From an uncultured Oscillospiraceae bacterium (GTDB lineage: Bacteria > Bacillota > Clostridia > Oscillospirales > Ruminococcaceae), in the NCBI GenBank assembly GCA_910586535.1, contig CAJUHS010000005.1, positions 1-64,000 on the forward strand: a stretch of DNA of 64,000 nucleotides, in the 5' to 3' direction. Below the pieces are notes generated by a model. That model was not told the DNA's origin. It did not search any database and saw only the letters and a program-made list of their open reading frames with translations. This document shows, in pieces, positions 59,586-64,000 of this stretch; position 1 is the stretch's first letter, and each line of letters begins with the position of its first letter. Position numbers and translations under genes: made by a program.

Positions 59586-59966
59586 TTACTGTTCGGGAAC
59601 ATCAATATCTTTAATGCCGGAAACAATCTTACAGTATTTTTCTGATAACGTACCGATTAGTCCGTCAAGTACGGTATCCGACTCGATAGCAGCAGTATCT
59701 TCAAAATTCCTGAGCTTTTCCGTGATATCCGAAGCTATGGCGGCAAAGCTGTTAAAGCTTAGGTTTAAGCACGTACCTTTAATAGTATGCGCCGCTCTGA
59801 ACGCCTCCGCATAATTTTTTTCCTTCATTGAACTGAGAAGATTTTCGAAGCTTTTATCCTCCGGAAACTTCAGAACATATTTGCAGACCCTGCTTTCAGC
59901 TCTTAGTCTGCCGATAACGTCGTTAAAATCCTCGCCGATAGAATCGTAAAATTCCTTTATGTTCAT
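59586..59966 (-). CDS. histidine phosphotransfer (Hpt) domain protein
   Basis: 126 aa, single Hpt domain. The phosphorylated His is in 'FRAAHTIKGTCLNLSFNSFA', the classic H-x-x-K-G motif. All-helical. Same operon and strand as the response regulator-HD-GYP gene, so it likely relays phosphate from a hybrid histidine kinase encoded elsewhere. Promoter at 60032-60060. Confidence 0.92.
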   Translation of the reverse strand: MNIKEFYDSIGEDFNDVIGRLRAESRVCKYVLKFPEDKSFENLLSSMKEKNYAEAFRAAHTIKGTCLNLSFNSFAAIASDITEKLRNFEDTAAIESDTVLDGLIGTLSEKYCKIVSGIKDIDVPEQ

Positions 59967-60031
59967 TGCAACAACCCGCTTTCATAAAAATGCTGTCAGC
60001 CGCAATCCGACCGAATGTATAACCCTAATAA

Positions 60032-60060
60032 ATTATACCACAATGCTCCGCTTTTGTCAA
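60032..60060 (-). promoter_or_regulatory. promoter of the Hpt / response-regulator operon
   Basis: On the minus strand TTGACA (60055-60060), 17-base spacer ending TTGTGG, TATAAT (60032-60037): near consensus. Confidence 0.88.
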
Positions 60061-60160
60061 CAATTTCTTTGACCAGACAGATCCCCATTATTGTAAATAT
60101 TTCGTAAAAATCCGGGAGACAATTATAAATTCCTATTCTTGTATTATTAATCTAAGGGTC

Positions 60161-60189
60161 TTGAAATTTTAATAAAAATGTGATATACT
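60161..60189 (+). promoter_or_regulatory. promoter of the hydrogenase maturation operon
   Basis: TTGAAA (60161-60166), 17-base spacer ending ATGTGA, TATACT (60184-60189). Gives a ~195-base leader before the TM1266-type gene. Confidence 0.75.
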
Positions 60190-60305
60190 TACATTCGTAA
60201 ACAGAAAGATACATATCCTGCCGGATTTTTCTTACTGCAAACAAATCAAACGGAAAATCAAATAAATTTTATCTGTACTGACTTCCAAAGGTTTTCTGAG
60301 GGGAA

Positions 60306-60368
60306 AGGCGGCGAAATATCGGGTAATCTACGCCTGCTGTCAGTATGTAAATGTCAGCAGGCTTTTTT
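60306..60368 (+). promoter_or_regulatory. attenuator-like leader with intrinsic terminator before TM1266-hydE-hydG
   Basis: GCCTGCTG (60332-60339) pairs with CAGCAGGC (60355-60362) followed by TTTTTTATTTTT: a complete terminator only 22 bases before the first gene. AGGCG (60306-60310) can pair with CGCCT (60331-60335), which overlaps the terminator 5' arm, so a competing structure exists. No known riboswitch class was recognised. Confidence 0.65.
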
Positions 60369-60389
60369 ATTTTTGAAAGGAAAGGTTTA

Positions 60390-60647
60390 ATGGAAACAAG
60401 AGTTGCGCTTATCGGTATAGTTGTGGAGAATCTCGGCTCGGTCGGGAAGCTGAACAGTCTGCTCCACGACTACGGACAATACATAATTGGCAGAATGGGC
60501 ATACCCTATGAAAAGAAGGGAGTATCCATAATAAGCGTCGCGGTAGACGCTCCCCAGGACGTTATCAGCGCGCTCTCAGGCAAGCTGGGCGCTATCAACG
60601 GAGTTACTGCAAAGACAATTTATTCCAAATTAGGAGAACCAAAATGA
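60390..60647 (+). CDS. TM1266-type [FeFe]-hydrogenase system regulator
   Basis: 85 aa, ACT/NikR-like small protein family found beside hydrogenase maturation genes. 'TRVALIGIVVENLGSVGKLN', 'LLHDYGQYIIGRMGIPYEKK', 'VSIISVAVDAPQDVISALSG'. ATG 60390 follows GAAAGGAAAGG. The stop overlaps the hydE start (ATGA). Presumed to regulate hydrogenase synthesis by ligand or metal sensing; the mechanism is not established. Confidence 0.92.
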   Translation: METRVALIGIVVENLGSVGKLNSLLHDYGQYIIGRMGIPYEKKGVSIISVAVDAPQDVISALSGKLGAINGVTAKTIYSKLGEPK

Positions 60648-61693
60648 GCCGTATTACGGAACTTATTGACAAGCTCGAAAAAAATCGCATTCTCTCCAAG
60701 GAGGAATTATCCGAAATTATTTCGGAACATACTCCCGAGACTGACGAATACCTTTTTGCAAGGGCAAGGACTGTTCGCGAGCGGGTCTACGGCAAGGACG
60801 TTTATATTCGCGGGCTGATAGAGTTTACCAATTACTGCAGGAACGACTGCCTGTACTGCGGGATACGCCGAAGCGCAGAAAAAGCGGAGCGGTACCGTCT
60901 GAACGAAGAACAAATTCTGGAATGCTGCGAAACAGGCTATGGGCTTGGCTTCCGTACCTTTGTACTGCAGGGCGGCGAGGACGGATTCTACAGCGACGAC
61001 AAGATAGTGAGCATTGTTTCTTTAATTAAAGCCAAGTACCCCGACTGCGCGGTAACGCTTTCAATAGGCGAGAAAAGCCGCGGGAGCTACGAACGGTACC
61101 GGCAGGCGGGTGCGGACAGATATCTTTTGCGGCATGAAACCGCAGATCCAGTGCATTACGGAAAGCTCCACCCAAAAGGACTTACGCTTGAAAACCGTAT
61201 GAGATGTCTTTCCGATTTAAAGGAACTGGGCTTTCAGACGGGCTGCGGCTTTATGGTGGGTTCGCCGTACCAAACGGCGGAAAACCTTGCGGGGGACCTG
61301 CTCTATATACACAGGCTACAGCCGCAGATGGTCGGTATAGGGCCATTTATCCCGCACCATGACACTCCGTTTGCAAACGAAATGGCGGGTACCCTTGAAA
61401 CTACTCTGCTTATGCTGGGACTGACGCGGCTTATAGTTCCCAACGTGCTTTTACCTGCCACTACGGCTTTGGGTACTATCCACCCAAAGGGCAGAGAAAT
61501 GGGGATTTTAGCGGGCGCAAACGTGGTCATGCCGAATTTGTCTCCCACAGACGTGCGGAAAAAATATCTGCTGTACGACAACAAAATATGTACTGGAGAC
61601 GAGGCTGCCGAGTGTATATCCTGTCTGGGACGGCGAATGGAGTCCATTGGCTACAAGCTCGTCTCAGCAAGAGGAGACTGCAAGAAATATTAA
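60644..61693 (+). CDS. hydE: [FeFe]-hydrogenase maturase HydE, radical SAM
   Basis: 349 aa. The radical SAM cluster motif is 'NYCRNDCLYCGIRRS' (CxxxCxxC). 'FVLQGGEDGFYSDDKIV', 'DRYLLRHETADPVHYGKLHP', 'CGFMVGSPYQTAENLAGDL' and 'PFIPHHDTPFANE' are HydE-typical. Makes part of the dithiomethylamine/iron precursor of the H-cluster. Start overlaps the regulator stop. HydF is not in the window. Confidence 0.96.
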   Translation: MSRITELIDKLEKNRILSKEELSEIISEHTPETDEYLFARARTVRERVYGKDVYIRGLIEFTNYCRNDCLYCGIRRSAEKAERYRLNEEQILECCETGYGLGFRTFVLQGGEDGFYSDDKIVSIVSLIKAKYPDCAVTLSIGEKSRGSYERYRQAGADRYLLRHETADPVHYGKLHPKGLTLENRMRCLSDLKELGFQTGCGFMVGSPYQTAENLAGDLLYIHRLQPQMVGIGPFIPHHDTPFANEMAGTLETTLLMLGLTRLIVPNVLLPATTALGTIHPKGREMGILAGANVVMPNLSPTDVRKKYLLYDNKICTGDEAAECISCLGRRMESIGYKLVSARGDCKKY

Positions 61694-61797
61694 TATAGGT
61701 GCGGATTCCATATCCGCCCGAAAACATCACAAAACAATCGGGCGAATACAGGATCCGCCCATGCAAAATATACAATAAAAAACAGGAGGAAAATAAT

Positions 61798-63222
61798 ATG
61801 TACAATCCAAATTCACTTAAAGCGGAAGAATTTATTGACAATGCCGAGATACTTGAAACTCTCGATTACGCCGAAAAAAACAAGGACAACGCCGAGCTTA
61901 TCGACAGCATTATTGCAAAAGCAGAAAAGCGCAGGGGTCTTTCCCACCGTGAGGCGGCGGTGCTTCTGGACTGCACTCTTGCGGACAGAAACGAGAAGAT
62001 CTATGAGCTGGCGCGTCAGATAAAAAAGGATTTTTACGGAAACCGTATCGTTATGTTCGCGCCGCTGTATCTTTCCAACTATTGCGTTAACAGCTGCGTG
62101 TACTGTCCTTATCACTGCCAGAACAAGCATATTGCCCGCAAAAAGCTTACTCAGGAGGAGATACGTCAGGAGGTCATCGCTTTGCAGGACATGGGACACA
62201 AGCGTCTTGCTCTTGAAACAGGCGAGGATCCTGTGAACAATCCTATTGAGTACGTGCTCGAAAGCATTAAGACTATTTATGACATTAAGCACAAAAACGG
62301 CGCTATTCGACGCGTAAACGTTAATATTGCCGCTACCACAGTTGAAAATTACCGCAAGCTAAAGGACGCGGGTATCGGTACATACATTCTTTTCCAGGAG
62401 ACCTACCATAGGGAAAGCTATGAAAAGCTTCATCCGGCTGGACCCAAGCACAATTACGCATACCATACCGAAGCCATGGACAGAGCCATGGAAGGCGGTA
62501 TCGACGACGTTGGACTGGGCGTTCTGTTCGGTCTGGAGCTGTACCGCTACGAGTTTGCGGGACTTCTTATGCACGCCGAGCACCTTGAAGCTGTACACGG
62601 CGTAGGTCCTCACACTATCAGCGTACCCCGAATCAAAAAGGCTGACGATATTGATCCCAACGTTTTTGACAACGGCATTGACGACGACACATTTGCGAAA
62701 ATCATCGCATGCATAAGAATTGCGGTACCCTACACGGGAATGATAATTTCCACGAGAGAAAGCGAAGCCTGCCGCGAAAAAGCTCTCAGTCTTGGTATCT
62801 CCCAGATTTCCGGCGGTTCAAGAACTTCCGTTGGCGGCTATGCGGGATACAGTCCCGAGGAAAGACCCCACGACACCGAACAGTTTGATGTATCCGACCA
62901 GCGTTCTCTGGACGAAGTAGTTCATTGGCTCATGAAGCTTGGCTACATACCCAGCTTCTGTACGGCCTGCTACCGCGAAGGCAGGACGGGGGACAGGTTC
63001 ATGTCCCTGTGCAAAAACGGTCAGATACAGAACTGCTGTCACCCCAACGCTCTGATGACGTTAAAGGAGTACCTTATGGACTACGCAAATCCCGACACCA
63101 AGGCGGTCGGCGTTAAGCTTATCGAAAGCGAGATAAAGAACGTACCCAATGAAAAGGTACGGGGTATTGTTGTTGACAATCTTGCGAAAATTGAGCAGGG
63201 CAGCAGGGATTTTCGTTTCTAA
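61798..63222 (+). CDS. hydG: [FeFe]-hydrogenase maturase HydG, tyrosine lyase
   Basis: 474 aa from ATG 61798 (AGGAGGAAAAT upstream). Radical SAM cluster 'NYCVNSCVYCPYHCQNKH'. The ThiH-like barrel continues with 'LALETGEDPVNNPIEYVLES', 'VNVNIAATTVENYRKLKDAG', 'QETYHRESYEKLHPAGPKHN'. The C-terminal auxiliary cluster domain contains 'CTACYREGRTGDRFMSLCKN' and 'CCHPNALMTLKEYL'. Cleaves tyrosine to give CO and cyanide for the H-cluster iron. The upstream frame back to 61699 has no ribosome site. Confidence 0.97.
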   Translation: MYNPNSLKAEEFIDNAEILETLDYAEKNKDNAELIDSIIAKAEKRRGLSHREAAVLLDCTLADRNEKIYELARQIKKDFYGNRIVMFAPLYLSNYCVNSCVYCPYHCQNKHIARKKLTQEEIRQEVIALQDMGHKRLALETGEDPVNNPIEYVLESIKTIYDIKHKNGAIRRVNVNIAATTVENYRKLKDAGIGTYILFQETYHRESYEKLHPAGPKHNYAYHTEAMDRAMEGGIDDVGLGVLFGLELYRYEFAGLLMHAEHLEAVHGVGPHTISVPRIKKADDIDPNVFDNGIDDDTFAKIIACIRIAVPYTGMIISTRESEACREKALSLGISQISGGSRTSVGGYAGYSPEERPHDTEQFDVSDQRSLDEVVHWLMKLGYIPSFCTACYREGRTGDRFMSLCKNGQIQNCCHPNALMTLKEYLMDYANPDTKAVGVKLIESEIKNVPNEKVRGIVVDNLAKIEQGSRDFRF

Positions 63223-63223
63223 G

Positions 63224-63305
63224 CGGGGAGCCCCCGCGGGCTTGTTCTACCCCAATGTAAAATACGATATATCGTTACTTTGTCAAGCCCCTATCAAGGG
63301 GCGGG
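63224..63305 (-). repeat. dispersed palindromic repeat, copy 2
   Basis: Inverted relative to copy 1 (21290-21362). Shares CTTG(A/G)CAAAGTAAC (here GTTACTTTGTCAAG at 63274-63287) flanked by C/G-rich blocks (CCCCTTGATAGGGG and GCGGGGGC). Contains the palindrome ACGATATATCGT. Non-coding. Confidence 0.6.
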
Positions 63306-63348
63306 ATATTAAATTTATACTCTGTTGCATTGCAAAGGAGCAATTGAT

Positions 63349-64000
63349 ATGCCATTATGTTACGGAAACAGCCATATGGGAACAAGCGGTATAAACGGCG
63401 ATTCCTTTTATATTTCTCCCGACAACACGGTTTTTATGCTGTCCGACGGCGCGTCGGGAGCAGGTTCGGAGGGCAAGGTCATTATGTCAAGGACTTGCGC
63501 CGAAACGGTAAAAAATACCCCCTTTTTCCCGTCGAGACGTCGGCAAAAGACTACATTGATAAAATGATTTGGCAGATAAACAACAAGCTTATTGAAATAT
63601 CCCAAAGCAGAAAAAGCCTTGTTTTCGGTACGCTTGTTATATGCGCGGTTTGCGGCGATACCATCCATATAGCCGCGGCAGGGGACTCTCCCGCATATTT
63701 TCTGCACAATAATACCGCAGTCCGTATCGCAAAGCCGAAGAAAAAATATCAGAATCTGATAGACTTGGGACTTTTTTCCGAGGAGCAGCTCGAAGAAGCG
63801 GTACACAGGCTTCCGGAGCATATGTGGTCGATGTTCGATACATTTATCCCGTCGGTAGTCCCCGAATATTCATATGAGGAAATAAGTCTGAAAGACGGGG
63901 ACGTTATTGTCCTTTGCTGCGACGGTGTAAGCGACTGTTTAAGTCCCGAATTTATTTGGGAAAATATTGCCGCCGACAATTTACCGCAAAGCGTTGATAC
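63349..64000 (+). pseudogene. SpoIIE/PP2C-like phosphatase split by a -1 frameshift, 3' end cut by window
   Basis: ATG 63349 (AAAGGAG at 8 bases) encodes 'MGTSGINGDSFYISPDNTVF' and 'MLSDGASGAGSEGKVIMSRT', the SpoIIE-type DG motif. At GTA-AAA-AAT (63508-63516) the frame must shift by -1 to continue with 'KDYIDKMIWQINNKLIE', 'VFGTLVICAVCGDTIHIAAA', 'GDSPAYF' and 'VIVLCCDGVSDCLSPEFIW', open to base 64000. A_AAA_AAT fits a -1 slippery heptamer, but a lost A in the run or a sequencing error is equally possible. Without the shift the product ends after ~73 residues. Likely a Ser/Thr phosphatase or anti-anti-sigma regulator. Confidence 0.75.

Noticed and set aside
1..64000. CRISPR array, rRNA operon, insertion-sequence transposase
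   Set aside because: No regularly spaced direct repeats, no rRNA-like sequence and no transposase motif were found on reading both strands.

Overview
The window looks like chromosomal DNA of an anaerobic Gram-positive Clostridia member, most likely Oscillospiraceae (Ruminococcus-like). Supporting signs are an adjacent LRR-dockerin/cohesin gene pair, [FeFe]-hydrogenase maturases (hydE, hydG and the TM1266-type regulator), a small 2[4Fe-4S] ferredoxin, the CdaA/CdaR c-di-AMP pair, a standalone AICAR transformylase paired with PurO-type IMP cyclohydrolase, strong GGAGG ribosome sites and TTGACA-17-TATAAT promoters. Species-level assignment is inference.

Layout. 1-3.9 kb is the right end of an AT-rich prophage: tail coiled-coil protein (cut by the window edge), two phage-type small proteins, an HTH regulator and a tyrosine integrase, closed by a tRNA-like 3' end that is probably the attachment site. 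4.0-10.3 kb holds a decayed membrane-protein gene, then fad-cdaR-cdaA on the minus strand, a badly decayed AraC/phosphotransferase gene and a GH18 remnant. 10.3-24.5 kb is a minus-strand purine cluster read as purE, HTH-methyltransferase, HAD phosphatase, purC, purF-like paralogue, purF, purM, purN, (methyltransferase, alpha/beta hydrolase), purO, (broken tautomerase), AICAR transformylase, (remnant, GNAT), purD. purL, purB and purK are not in the window. A promoter, a 39-codon Gln-rich leader ORF and a terminator hairpin precede purE.

24.6-31 kb: ferredoxin, an AraC/GyrI regulator and the str operon (rpsL-rpsG-fusA-tuf, minus strand). 31-41.5 kb: a zinc-ribbon membrane protein, a solute-binding lipoprotein coupled to a membrane HD-GYP protein, an Fe-S/FMN-type flavoprotein, a LytTR regulator divergent from an unknown protein with spaced operator-like repeats between them, then a glycosyltransferase / phosphodiester glycosidase / unknown membrane protein operon. 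41.7-46.2 kb: the dockerin and cohesin surface proteins. 46.3-54.5 kb: a CmpB-type membrane protein, tRNA-Arg(ACG), a small NHLP/Nif11-leader-like protein, galE, aroF, DUF2461, small hypotheticals, FapA-domain protein and a carboxynorspermidine-synthase-like enzyme. 54.8-60 kb: a sugar ABC importer (binding protein plus two permeases), and convergent to it a response regulator-HD-GYP with an Hpt protein. 60.1-64 kb: a leader with an intrinsic terminator, TM1266-hydE-hydG, a dispersed repeat, and an SpoIIE/PP2C-like phosphatase split by a -1 frameshift and cut by the window end.

The most interesting points are the PurF paralogue lacking the nucleophilic cysteine and overlapping true purF by ATGA, the purE leader ORF ending inside a terminator, the attenuator-like leader before the hydrogenase maturation genes, the LytTR gene with spaced repeats next to an unknown protein, and the A_AAA_AAT frameshift in the phosphatase. 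No CRISPR array, rRNA or transposase was seen.
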